From contig DGII01000062.1 in NCBI GenBank assembly GCA_002393095.1, positions 1-11,478 of the forward strand: DNA of 11,478 nucleotides, in the 5' to 3' direction. Source of the DNA: Lachnospiraceae bacterium UBA3826. GTDB taxonomy: Bacteria > Bacillota > Clostridia > Lachnospirales > Lachnospiraceae. Below, in pieces: positions 1 to 5,560 of the stretch. Below the pieces are notes generated by a model, which was not told the DNA's origin, did no database searches, and was given only the letters and a program-made list of their open reading frames with translations. The stretch's first letter is position 1, and every line of letters begins with the position of its first letter. A program made the position numbers and the translations under genes.

Positions 1-778
1 TCTGAGGAAGTCCCCATGTACCGAGGGATGTAAGTATAACCACCGACAGAAGACCCATGGGGTCCGGTCCGAAGAATGATGTGAATACTCCGGGCTGTGC
101 CTGTCCCAAGACATTGCTTCCCTCTATCTGAGCCATATTCGTAACCGCCTGCATGAATCCGCCCTGACCTGCAAGTACGGCACCGATAACGGCGATTATG
201 CCTACAAGCATGATTATACCCTGTATGAAATCATTGATGGCTGTAGCCATATATCCGCCGAGGATAACGTATATTCCGGTGATAGCTGCCATTACCACCA
301 CACATACGACATATGGCACATCAAAGGCCATCTCAAAAAGCCTTGAAAGTCCGTTATATATGGAAGAGGTGTAGGGAACAAGGAAGACGAAGATTATGGC
401 ACTTGACGCTATCTTAAGCGCCTTGCTGTCATATCTTTCATAGAAAAACTGCGGCATTGTACCGGCATGAAGGTGCTTGGTCATGATACGGGTACGCCTG
501 CCAAGGATCACCCATGCAAGGAGCGAACCGATGACCGCATTGCCTATACCTACCCATGTGGACGACAGGCCGAACTTCCAGCCGAACTGTCCCGCATATC
601 CTATGAATACGACTGCCGAGAAATATGAGGTTCCGTATGCGAAAGCCGTCATCCACGGACCTACGCTTCTGCCGCCTAAGACAAAGCCTCTGACATCCGT
701 TGCATGCTGACGGCTGTATATGCCCACACCGAACATCACAGCGAAAAATACTATCAACAGAATGATCTTGATTACCAT
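1..778 (-). CDS. Sodium:solute symporter (SSS/SLC5 family), N-terminal part, runs off the left edge
   Basis: This is a membrane transporter that couples solute uptake to sodium; the solute is unknown. The visible 259 residues are very hydrophobic, with likely membrane helices near residues 3-21, 41-63, 73-93, 121-142, 152-174 and 182-205. The family signature around residues 174-190 (GGYMATAINDFIQGIIM) and the GTWGLPQ segment at the cut end (residues 253-259) are typical of SSS proteins such as PutP and PanF. Full members have about 450-550 residues, so roughly half is missing. Translation starts at the ATG at 776-778. The ribosome binding site GGAGGG (782-787) is only 3 nt away, which is short, but no better in-frame start is near. 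The gene follows the epimerase on the same strand but has its own promoter (855-883) and operator-like region. A sugar or sugar-acid substrate is plausible from the neighbours, but this is inference. Confidence 0.9.
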   Translation of the reverse strand, partial: MVIKIILLIVFFAVMFGVGIYSRQHATDVRGFVLGGRSVGPWMTAFAYGTSYFSAVVFIGYAGQFGWKFGLSSTWVGIGNAVIGSLLAWVILGRRTRIMTKHLHAGTMPQFFYERYDSKALKIASSAIIFVFLVPYTSSIYNGLSRLFEMAFDVPYVVCVVVMAAITGIYVILGGYMATAINDFIQGIIMLVGIIAVIGAVLAGQGGFMQAVTNMAQIEGSNVLGQAQPGVFTSFFGPDPMGLLSVVILTSLGTWGLPQ

Positions 779-810
779 ATTCCCTCCGTATACTATACTC
801 TTATGACTGT

Positions 811-851
811 ACGTTGCTTTTATGCGTCAACGCTTTGACGCTTTTATGCGT
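811..851 (-). promoter_or_regulatory. Operator-like cluster of repeated half-sites downstream of the symporter promoter
   Basis: A perfect 7-bp inverted repeat with a 4-nt spacer, GCGTCAA-N4-TTGACGC, occupies 824-841. It is framed by a 12-bp direct repeat, GCTTTTATGCGT, at 816-827 and 840-851, with a period of 24 bp. Together these make alternating TTGACGC/GCGTCAA-like half-sites. The cluster starts at about +1 relative to the predicted transcription start and lies wholly in the 5' leader, where a bound repressor would block transcription. The regulator is not encoded in the window and its family cannot be told from the site. Confidence 0.6.
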
Positions 852-854
852 AAA

Positions 855-883
855 AGTATAGCATCACATTACTGTTCCGTCAA
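855..883 (-). promoter_or_regulatory. Sigma-A-type promoter for the symporter gene
   Basis: On the minus strand, -35 TTGACG (878-883) and -10 TATACT (855-860) are separated by exactly 17 nt, and each differs from consensus by one base. The predicted transcription start is near 848, giving a leader of about 70 nt that contains the operator-like repeats. The promoter lies between the epimerase stop and the symporter start, so the symporter can be regulated separately from the genes upstream. Confidence 0.75.
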
Positions 884-892
884 GTATTGATT

Positions 893-958
893 CGTACGGC
901 TAAGTCAATATTATTCCGTTATGATCAGATACTATTTCAATCTGCTTATGAGTTCCAT
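893..958 (-). repeat. Inverted repeat copy A (partner at 3875-3940)
   Basis: This 66-nt stretch is the reverse complement of 3875-3940 with four mismatches (937, 946, 952, 953). The first 44 nt (893-936) match perfectly. It covers the last codons and stop of the epimerase gene plus 39 nt of downstream non-coding DNA, and ends at the palindromic hexamer CGTACG (893-898). Similarity ends abruptly beyond the hexamer. Confidence 0.9.
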
Positions 959-2215
959 GCACATGCGGCTGTTGTGATAAGGGCATTTCCACATTCCGGC
1001 AATTGGATTGACTGTGTCGGTCATTCCATTCTTATCAATACCCCAATACCATTCTCTGCCCTGAAGTACTCCCGCTTTTACTATAAACCGCTCCTTAATG
1101 GTGTCCCAGATGGCTGTAACTGCCTCAAAGTAGTCGAGCCTGTCAGGTTCATGCTCATATCCGTTCATGAAGCCTATCATAGCTTCACACTGAGCCCACC
1201 AGATATGTCCGGTGTCCACTGTACCGTTCTCGCATTCGTTGTATAACAGACCATTCTCATACGCACGCTCATATACAGTTGTCGTCAGATCATCTAATAT
1301 CTGCCTTAAGCGCATTATGGCAGCTACGTCATCTTCGTCTGTTACCGGCATGACACTTATGTCAAAGCATCTGTCATCTTCCGCTACAGTACCTACGTTT
1401 CCTTTAGTCATATACGGTCTGCCGTATTGCAGAACATTAAGCCCTCTTTCAATAAGCCATGCTGCCTCTATATCATGTCCGTATGATTGCAGATCGATAA
1501 TAGAGTTATAATCCCTGTCGAAGAACACATCCAGCCTGTGTCTGTCCGGAGCATATATCTTATCTGTGATAAGGCGTATCATAAAAAGCAGCTCTTTCCC
1601 TGCCTTTTTGCTGCCCGTCACTCTGTAGAGCTCCGTATATGCTTCGAATATATGCAGAAGGGTATTCATGGTCCTGTAGGCTTCCACTCCGTTCTCGGAG
1701 AGCTTATCATTGCCCGCGGGCTTCCACTGCCTATTAAAGCCCTCCAGATATCCGATCTCATCACGACACTTATCTTCTATAAGCTCATATAATCCAAGCG
1801 CAAGTTCAAGCGCTTCTTCATCCTTCGTTGCTTCATAATATGCACAGAGTCCGTATAGAGCAAACGCCTGATTGTAAGTGTGCTTCACCGTGTCAGCCGG
1901 TGTTCCGTCATACCTTACCGACCAGTATACACCTCCGAACTCCTTATCGGAGAATACCTCCCTAAGCTGTCTGTATGCTTGGGCAGCGGTCTTAAGATAT
2001 TCCTTTTTACCATACCTTATATAGCTCTGTGAGAATGTCCAGAGTATACGGCTGTTAAGTATACAGCCCTTGTCCGCATTCTTATCTATGATGCCTTCTG
2101 ATGATACTTCTCCGTAGAAGCCGCCGTTTTCGACATCCGTAAGTCCGATCCAAAAGGGGAGTATATCCTCCGTCAGATGTCTGTTAAGTTCTTCCTTAAG
2201 TTCCTTCATATCCAT
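932..2215 (-). CDS. Cellobiose/mannobiose 2-epimerase (AGE family)
   Basis: This is probably a cytoplasmic cellobiose 2-epimerase (EC 5.1.3.11), which converts the reducing-end glucose of beta-1,4 disaccharides to mannose, and the reverse. The 427-residue protein has the (alpha/alpha)6-barrel AGE-family pattern. Residues matching those known for the Ruminococcus albus enzyme are visible: R56 (SRILW), H247 with E250 and W253 (YGHDIEAAW), W340 and E344 (HIWWAQCEA), and H414 (CPYHNSR). The N-terminal ENGGFYG and ADKGCILNSRILW motifs favour disaccharide epimerases over N-acylglucosamine 2-epimerase. It is longer than the roughly 390-residue relatives, with about 35 extra residues between 255 and 305. 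The start at 2213-2215 has AAGGA (2226-2230) 10 nt upstream; the ATG two codons later would be 16 nt away. It lies 57 nt downstream of malQ on the same strand and is probably co-transcribed with it. The alternative is mannobiose 2-epimerase, which sequence alone does not exclude. Confidence 0.88.
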   Translation of the reverse strand: MDMKELKEELNRHLTEDILPFWIGLTDVENGGFYGEVSSEGIIDKNADKGCILNSRILWTFSQSYIRYGKKEYLKTAAQAYRQLREVFSDKEFGGVYWSVRYDGTPADTVKHTYNQAFALYGLCAYYEATKDEEALELALGLYELIEDKCRDEIGYLEGFNRQWKPAGNDKLSENGVEAYRTMNTLLHIFEAYTELYRVTGSKKAGKELLFMIRLITDKIYAPDRHRLDVFFDRDYNSIIDLQSYGHDIEAAWLIERGLNVLQYGRPYMTKGNVGTVAEDDRCFDISVMPVTDEDDVAAIMRLRQILDDLTTTVYERAYENGLLYNECENGTVDTGHIWWAQCEAMIGFMNGYEHEPDRLDYFEAVTAIWDTIKERFIVKAGVLQGREWYWGIDKNGMTDTVNPIAGMWKCPYHNSRMCMELISRLK

Positions 2216-2272
2216 AGTATATCTATCCTTGCACGAGCATCATCTGCATTATGTCAGTTGTTAAAACTGATG

Positions 2273-3793
2273 TTAATTCTTTTTCTCCACTGTCTTAGGT
2301 ATCCTGCTATAGACCTCGGCCAGTCCTCTTATGCTGCGCTTAAGATCCTCGGACAGATAATTCGGGCGAAGTCTCCACTCCCAGTTGCCCTCTGATGTAC
2401 CGGGAGTATTAAGCCTTGCTTCCTTTCCCATGCACAGATAGTCCTGAAGTGGTATGATGCAAAGGTCAGCCACCGAGCGGTATGCTTCTCTTATGATATC
2501 CCATACCAGTCCGCCGTAATCCGTATTCATTGAGTTGATATATCTGCGGCAGAAGTCGCGTTCACCGTCATTGATCTCCTGAACCCATGCCATCGTAGGA
2601 GTATTGTCATGAGTTCCCGTATATACTACACAATTATTCACATGCCTGTGATTGACATAACAACTGTCCCAGCTTGTAAAGCCGTATTGGAGCACCTTCA
2701 TTCCCGGAAAGCCTGATTCTTCAAGAAGCGCCTGATTCTCCGGCGTGTTATTGCCAAGGTCTTCTGCTATGATGTTAAGCTTGCCTATCTTAGCCTCCAA
2801 TGCCTTGAAAAGTTTGATCCCCGGTCCCTTATGCAGCTTACCGTTCTCCGCAGTCTCATCACCGTACGGAACGGCATAATACTCACAGAATCCATGGAAA
2901 TGATCTATCCTTATGACATCGAAGAATTCATAGTTACGGCGTATCCTGTCTGCCCACCAGCTATAATCATCCTTCTCAAGTGCCTTCCAGTCATATATTG
3001 GATTGCCCCAGAGCTGTCCGGTACGGGAGAAAGCATCCGGAGCACAGCCTGCCACAACCTTCGGATTAAGCTCTTTATCCATAAGGAACACCTCAGGATG
3101 TGCCCAGCAGTCGGCACTGTCTAAGGATACATAGAAGGGCAGATCACCGATGATCTTCACATTTTTCTCATTAGCATAATTCCTTAATGCTCTCCATTGC
3201 TTATCGAATTCGTATTGCTTAAAGTATACGAAATCTATATCATCCGCAAGTTCGGCTCTGGCCTTGTCTATAGCCTTGATATCATGCTTCTTAAGACCGG
3301 CTTCCCATGTAAGCCATGATGCGCCGCCCTTACTTCTCTTGATAGCGGTAAAAAGCGCATAATCCGTAAGCCAGTATGCTTCCTTCTTAAGAAAAGCCGT
3401 ATACTCCTTGCTCTCCCTGCCATCGGTTATGAATCTGTGATGAGCAAGCTTAAGCAGATTGTCACGATTCTCATACATCGCTCCGTAATCCACTTTAGTC
3501 TCATCTGAGCCGAAGAATGCACCATTACATTCATCCCATGTAAGGAGTCCATCCTCTATAAGCTTCTCCGGCGATATGAAGTACGGATTCCCTGCAAAAG
3601 CCGAGTATGGCTGGTACGGAGAATTACCGTATCCCGTGGGACCCAGTGGTAATATCTGCCAGTATCCCTGCCCCGCTCCGTTAAGAAAATCCACAAATTC
3701 ATAAGCCTCCCTTGAGAAGCTTCCAATTCCGAATCTTGAGGGAACCGAAAAAATGGGGAACAATATTCCGCTTTCTCTTCCTTGTAATGCCAT
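2273..3793 (-). CDS. malQ: 4-alpha-glucanotransferase (amylomaltase, GH77)
   Basis: This cytoplasmic enzyme (EC 2.4.1.25) moves alpha-1,4-glucan segments between maltodextrins and releases glucose, so that short maltodextrins become usable by phosphorylase. The 506-residue length is normal for bacterial MalQ. Family motifs are clear: GNSPYQPYSAFAGNP (56-70), the nucleophile D297 in DVIRIDHFHGF, the acid/base E344 in IIAEDLG, and the third carboxylate D396 in TGTHDNTPT. The C-terminus keeps NTPGTSEGNWEWR (462-474). The start is the ATG at 3791-3793, because AGGGAGGA (3801-3808) lies 7 nt upstream; a longer reading from 3820 would put this ribosome binding site inside the gene. A promoter with a perfect TATAAT box lies at 3821-3849. 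The epimerase follows on the same strand. All catalytic residues are present and the gene looks intact. Confidence 0.96.
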   Translation of the reverse strand: MALQGRESGILFPIFSVPSRFGIGSFSREAYEFVDFLNGAGQGYWQILPLGPTGYGNSPYQPYSAFAGNPYFISPEKLIEDGLLTWDECNGAFFGSDETKVDYGAMYENRDNLLKLAHHRFITDGRESKEYTAFLKKEAYWLTDYALFTAIKRSKGGASWLTWEAGLKKHDIKAIDKARAELADDIDFVYFKQYEFDKQWRALRNYANEKNVKIIGDLPFYVSLDSADCWAHPEVFLMDKELNPKVVAGCAPDAFSRTGQLWGNPIYDWKALEKDDYSWWADRIRRNYEFFDVIRIDHFHGFCEYYAVPYGDETAENGKLHKGPGIKLFKALEAKIGKLNIIAEDLGNNTPENQALLEESGFPGMKVLQYGFTSWDSCYVNHRHVNNCVVYTGTHDNTPTMAWVQEINDGERDFCRRYINSMNTDYGGLVWDIIREAYRSVADLCIIPLQDYLCMGKEARLNTPGTSEGNWEWRLRPNYLSEDLKRSIRGLAEVYSRIPKTVEKKN

Positions 3794-3800
3794 CTGTAAA

Positions 3801-3808
3801 TCCTCCCT
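3801..3808 (-). promoter_or_regulatory. Ribosome binding site that fixes the malQ start
   Basis: The minus strand reads AGGGAGGA, a strong Shine-Dalgarno sequence 7 nt before the ATG at 3793. It supports this start over the in-frame ATG nine codons upstream at 3820. That upstream codon would also lie only 1-6 nt from the -10 box, too close to be transcribed with a leader. Confidence 0.85.
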
Positions 3809-3820
3809 AAATGAATACAC

Positions 3821-3849
3821 ATTATACAGTATAATTCAGTAGAAAACAA
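3821..3849 (-). promoter_or_regulatory. malQ-epimerase promoter with a palindrome over the -10 box
   Basis: On the minus strand, -35 TTGTTT (3844-3849) and a perfect -10 TATAAT (3821-3826) are 17 nt apart. The -10 lies in a perfect palindrome, ATTATACAGTATAAT (3821-3835), two 7-bp arms around one base, which could be a repressor site but may be chance in AT-rich DNA. The predicted start is near 3814, leaving about 20 nt of leader before the malQ ATG. Confidence 0.65.
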
Positions 3850-3856
3850 TTATAGC

Positions 3857-3901
3857 TTCAAAACAGGTATGAGTATGGAGATCATAGGCAGATTGGAATA
3901 G
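3857..3901 (+). pseudogene. Relic: last codons of a second AGE-family epimerase gene
   Basis: Read on the plus strand, 3857-3901 encodes a short tail ending MSMEIIGRLE and a stop. It matches the C-terminal MCMELISRLK of the intact epimerase at the same distance from the stop, and the DNA that follows the stop is identical for 39 nt. Nothing resembling the rest of an epimerase lies upstream, where the malQ promoter begins. It is best read as the 3' end left by a lost or rearranged paralogue. The short length leaves some room for doubt about the part before the methionines. Confidence 0.6.
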
Positions 3902-3940
3902 TATCTGATCATAACGGAATAATATTGACTTAGCCGTACG
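3875..3940 (+). repeat. Inverted repeat copy B (partner at 893-958)
   Basis: It matches 893-958 in reverse complement at 62 of 66 positions, with 3897-3940 perfect. In this copy the palindromic hexamer CGTACG belongs to a longer perfect palindrome, AGCCGTACGGCT (3932-3943), and the sequence continues into a promoter and a HipB-like relic. The two copies bracket the epimerase and malQ. Confidence 0.9.
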
Positions 3941-3952
3941 GCTTATTATATT
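3925..3952 (+). promoter_or_regulatory. Plus-strand promoter ahead of the HipB-like relic
   Basis: The elements are -35 TTGACT (3925-3930) and -10 TATATT (3947-3952) with a 16-nt spacer, each one base from consensus. The perfect palindrome AGCCGTACGGCT sits in the spacer, so a protein bound there would compete with RNA polymerase. The -35 and half of the spacer lie inside inverted repeat copy B. Confidence 0.55.
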
Positions 3953-3985
3953 CATTTCAAAGAGTGAATAAACCGAACGGCTAAG
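3929..3985 (+). promoter_or_regulatory. Paired palindromic operator-like sites at the relic promoter
   Basis: AGCCGTACGGCT (3932-3943, perfect palindrome) and AACCGAACGGCT (3971-3982, 10 of 12 identical) lie 39 nt apart, start to start. One is in the promoter spacer; the other lies just before the ribosome binding site AAGAAGG (3983-3989). Seen as one element, 3929-3941 and 3973-3985 form a 13-bp inverted repeat with one mismatch around a 31-nt loop. This layout is usual for genes that repress themselves, including antitoxin genes. The inferred binder would be the HipB-like protein whose start follows. Confidence 0.5.
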
Positions 3986-3994
3986 AAGGTGCAT

Positions 3995-4122
3995 ATGAGG
4001 ATATCGAATTCAAAATCTTTTGGAGAAGCAGTTAAAAACAGAAGAAAAAAACTGGCTTTGAACAGGCGATAGCCCTGAAGCAGGATATACTACAATCCGG
4101 AGGATACAGGAATCTATACTGA
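3995..4122 (+). pseudogene. Truncated HipB/XRE-like DNA-binding protein relic
   Basis: From the ATG at 3995, with AAGAAGG 5 nt upstream, the frame reads MRISNSKSFGEAVKNRRKKL and then stops at 4070-4072 after 25 residues. This opening resembles, from memory, the start of HipB-type helix-turn-helix proteins (y4mF-like antitoxins), but the helix-turn-helix itself is missing. An A7 run (4045-4051) sits where the match fades; one extra A would shift reading into a 23-codon frame ending at 4120-4122. That tail (EQAIALKQDILQSGGYRNLY) is not recognised. No HipA-like kinase gene is present. It is probably a decayed or deleted antitoxin gene. A real small protein of 25 or 42 residues is less likely. 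Confidence 0.4.
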
Positions 4123-4134
4123 ATATATATAGTC

Positions 4135-4194
4135 TCAAAATGTAAAACCTGTCATAGCGCTTCGTATGGAGGTTTCCCATAAGTATTCTTCCAT
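4135..4194 (-). CDS. Possible 19-residue small protein or truncated gene start, not recognised
   Basis: The minus strand has ATG at 4192-4194 preceded 6 nt away by GGAGGA (4201-4206), an excellent ribosome binding site, and a promoter at 4218-4246. The frame gives MEEYLWETSIRSAMTGFTF and stops with TGA at 4135-4137. The translation signals look real, but the product is too short to assign. It may be the intact start of a gene whose remainder was lost from this scar, or a genuine micropeptide. It lies 79 nt downstream of the sulfhydrylase gene on the same strand and is not a leader for anything close by; malQ starts about 340 nt further on. Confidence 0.35.
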   Translation of the reverse strand: MEEYLWETSIRSAMTGFTF

Positions 4195-4217
4195 AGCCTG
4201 TCCTCCAAATTGCTGAT

Positions 4218-4246
4218 ATTGTAGCAAAAACAGGCTAAAAGGGCAA
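4218..4246 (-). promoter_or_regulatory. Promoter for the 19-codon ORF
   Basis: On the minus strand, -35 TTGCCC (4241-4246) and -10 TACAAT (4218-4223) have a 17-nt spacer. The -10 is one base from consensus and the -35 keeps TTG. The predicted start near 4211 leaves only about 5 nt before GGAGGA, a very short leader. Confidence 0.45.
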
Positions 4247-4273
4247 ATATTGATATTATAATAGCAATCTATG

Positions 4274-5542
4274 TTATTCAAGTGCCTGTCTGATATCCTC
4301 TATGATATCGTCCACATTCTCGATACCTACGGACAATCTCACAAGATCCGGTGCAACGCCTGCTGCCGTAAGTTCCTCATCAGTCATCTGTCTGTGAGTG
4401 GACGATGCAGGATGCAGGATACATGTATGTGCATCAGCTACATGAGTTGCTATCATGGCTACACGCAGCTTTCCCATGAATTCCTCAGCAGCCTTTCTGC
4501 CGCCCTTTACCCCGAAGGATATCACGCCACAGGTTCCGTCAGGCATATATTTCTTTGCCCTGTCATAGTATTTATTACCCTTAAGTCCCGGATAGTTGAC
4601 CCATGCTATATTCGGGTGTGCTTCAAGGAACTCAGCAACTGCCTGTGCATTCGCACAGTGCCTCTCTACGCGCAGTGCGAGAGATTCAAGTCCTAGATTA
4701 AGTATGTAGCAGTTCATGGGGGAAGGTATTGAGCCCAGATCTCTCATAAGCTGGGCTGTCGCTTTGGTAATATACGCCCCTCCCTGTCCGAACTTCTCGG
4801 CATAAGTGATCCCGTGGTAGGATTCATCAGGAGTCGTAAGTCCCGGGAATTTATCAGCATGTGCCATCCAGTCGAATTTCCCCGAATCAACAATACATCC
4901 TCCCACGGTAGCATCATGTCCGTCCATGTATTTGGTAGTTGAATGAGTGACTATATCCGCACCCCATTCAAAAGGTCTGCAATTAATGGGTGTTGCGAAG
5001 GTATTGTCTATTATAAGCGGAACTCCGTGGGCATGTGCTGCTTTGGCAAATCTCTCAATGTCGAATACTATAAGCGCAGGGTTGGCTATAGTCTCACCGA
5101 ACACCGCCTTAGTATTGGGCTTAAAAGCCGCCTCAAGCTCTTCATCCGAGCAGTCCGGATCCACGAATGTGAAATCAATACCCATCCTGCGCATGGTCAC
5201 ATTAAAGAGGTTGAAGCTTCCTCCGTATATGGTCGAGGATGCTATGACATGATCCCCTGCCCCCGCTATATTGAATACCGAATAGAATGTAGCCGCCTGT
5301 CCTGATGAAGTAAGGAGTGCAGCCGTACCGCCCTCAAGAGCGGCGATCTTGGCAGCCACATAGTCATTGGTTGGATTCGCAAGCCTTGTATAGAAGTAGC
5401 CGCTCTCCTCTAAATCAAAGAGCTTACCCATATCCTCACTGGAATCATACTTAAAGGTCGTGCTCTGTATGATGGGTATCATACGCGACTCTCCGTTTTT
5501 CGGCTCGTATCCTGCCTGAATGCATTTTGTCTCTTGTCTCAT
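4274..5542 (-). CDS. metY: O-acetylhomoserine sulfhydrylase (O-acetylhomoserine aminocarboxypropyltransferase)
   Basis: This is a PLP enzyme of the Cys/Met metabolism family (PF01053), most likely EC 2.5.1.49, which makes homocysteine from O-acetylhomoserine and sulfide, or methionine from methanethiol, in the cytoplasm. The 422 residues are the usual MetY length, about 40 more than cystathionine gamma-synthase. Visible sites are the PLP-lysine K204 in HSTTKYMDGH, D179 in IIDNTFATP, and Y51/R53 in YFYTRLANPT, which in the family contact the cofactor phosphate of the neighbouring subunit. The insertion before FGQGGAYITKA and the C-terminal HPASSTHRQ motif fit sulfhydrylases. AGGAGG (5554-5559) lies 11 nt before the ATG. 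The gene starts 18 nt after the stop of the kinase-DegV gene, so it is probably the last gene of the signalling operon. No SAM riboswitch can fit in the gap, so its regulation would follow the operon. A cystathionine gamma-synthase or lyase role is less likely. Confidence 0.9.
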   Translation of the reverse strand: MRQETKCIQAGYEPKNGESRMIPIIQSTTFKYDSSEDMGKLFDLEESGYFYTRLANPTNDYVAAKIAALEGGTAALLTSSGQAATFYSVFNIAGAGDHVIASSTIYGGSFNLFNVTMRRMGIDFTFVDPDCSDEELEAAFKPNTKAVFGETIANPALIVFDIERFAKAAHAHGVPLIIDNTFATPINCRPFEWGADIVTHSTTKYMDGHDATVGGCIVDSGKFDWMAHADKFPGLTTPDESYHGITYAEKFGQGGAYITKATAQLMRDLGSIPSPMNCYILNLGLESLALRVERHCANAQAVAEFLEAHPNIAWVNYPGLKGNKYYDRAKKYMPDGTCGVISFGVKGGRKAAEEFMGKLRVAMIATHVADAHTCILHPASSTHRQMTDEELTAAGVAPDLVRLSVGIENVDDIIEDIRQALE

Positions 5543-5560
5543 TTTCTTTATAACCTCCTG

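Larger units (their letters stand above)
3850..4273. other. Gene-poor scar between the malQ promoter and the sulfhydrylase gene
   Basis: No intact gene of normal length is visible on either strand here. The stretch holds, in order, the epimerase tail relic, inverted repeat copy B, a plus-strand promoter with paired operator-like sites, a broken HipB-like reading frame, a 19-codon minus-strand ORF and its promoter. The mix of broken frames on both strands suggests past insertion, deletion or loss of a small module. No convincing rho-independent terminator follows the sulfhydrylase stop at 4274. Confidence 0.6.

Noticed and set aside
438..656. Minus-strand frame of 72 codons inside the symporter gene
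   Set aside because: The overlapping symporter frame reads as a clear SSS protein; this one has no motif.
887..1246. Plus-strand open frame of 119 codons, and several others opposite the epimerase and malQ
   Set aside because: They lie opposite genes with clear family motifs, show no domain of their own and lack ribosome binding sites.
2862..2875. CCGTACGGAACGGC inside malQ, similar to the operator-like palindromes
   Set aside because: It encodes conserved MalQ residues, is not next to a promoter and is best explained by chance.
3794..3820. Longer malQ start nine codons upstream
   Set aside because: AGGGAGGA at 3801-3808 would lie inside the gene, and the upstream ATG is almost next to the -10 box.
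4195..4273. Terminator after the sulfhydrylase gene
   Set aside because: Only a 5-bp TTGCT/AGCAA stem and AT-rich palindromes are present, with no U run after a GC-rich stem.
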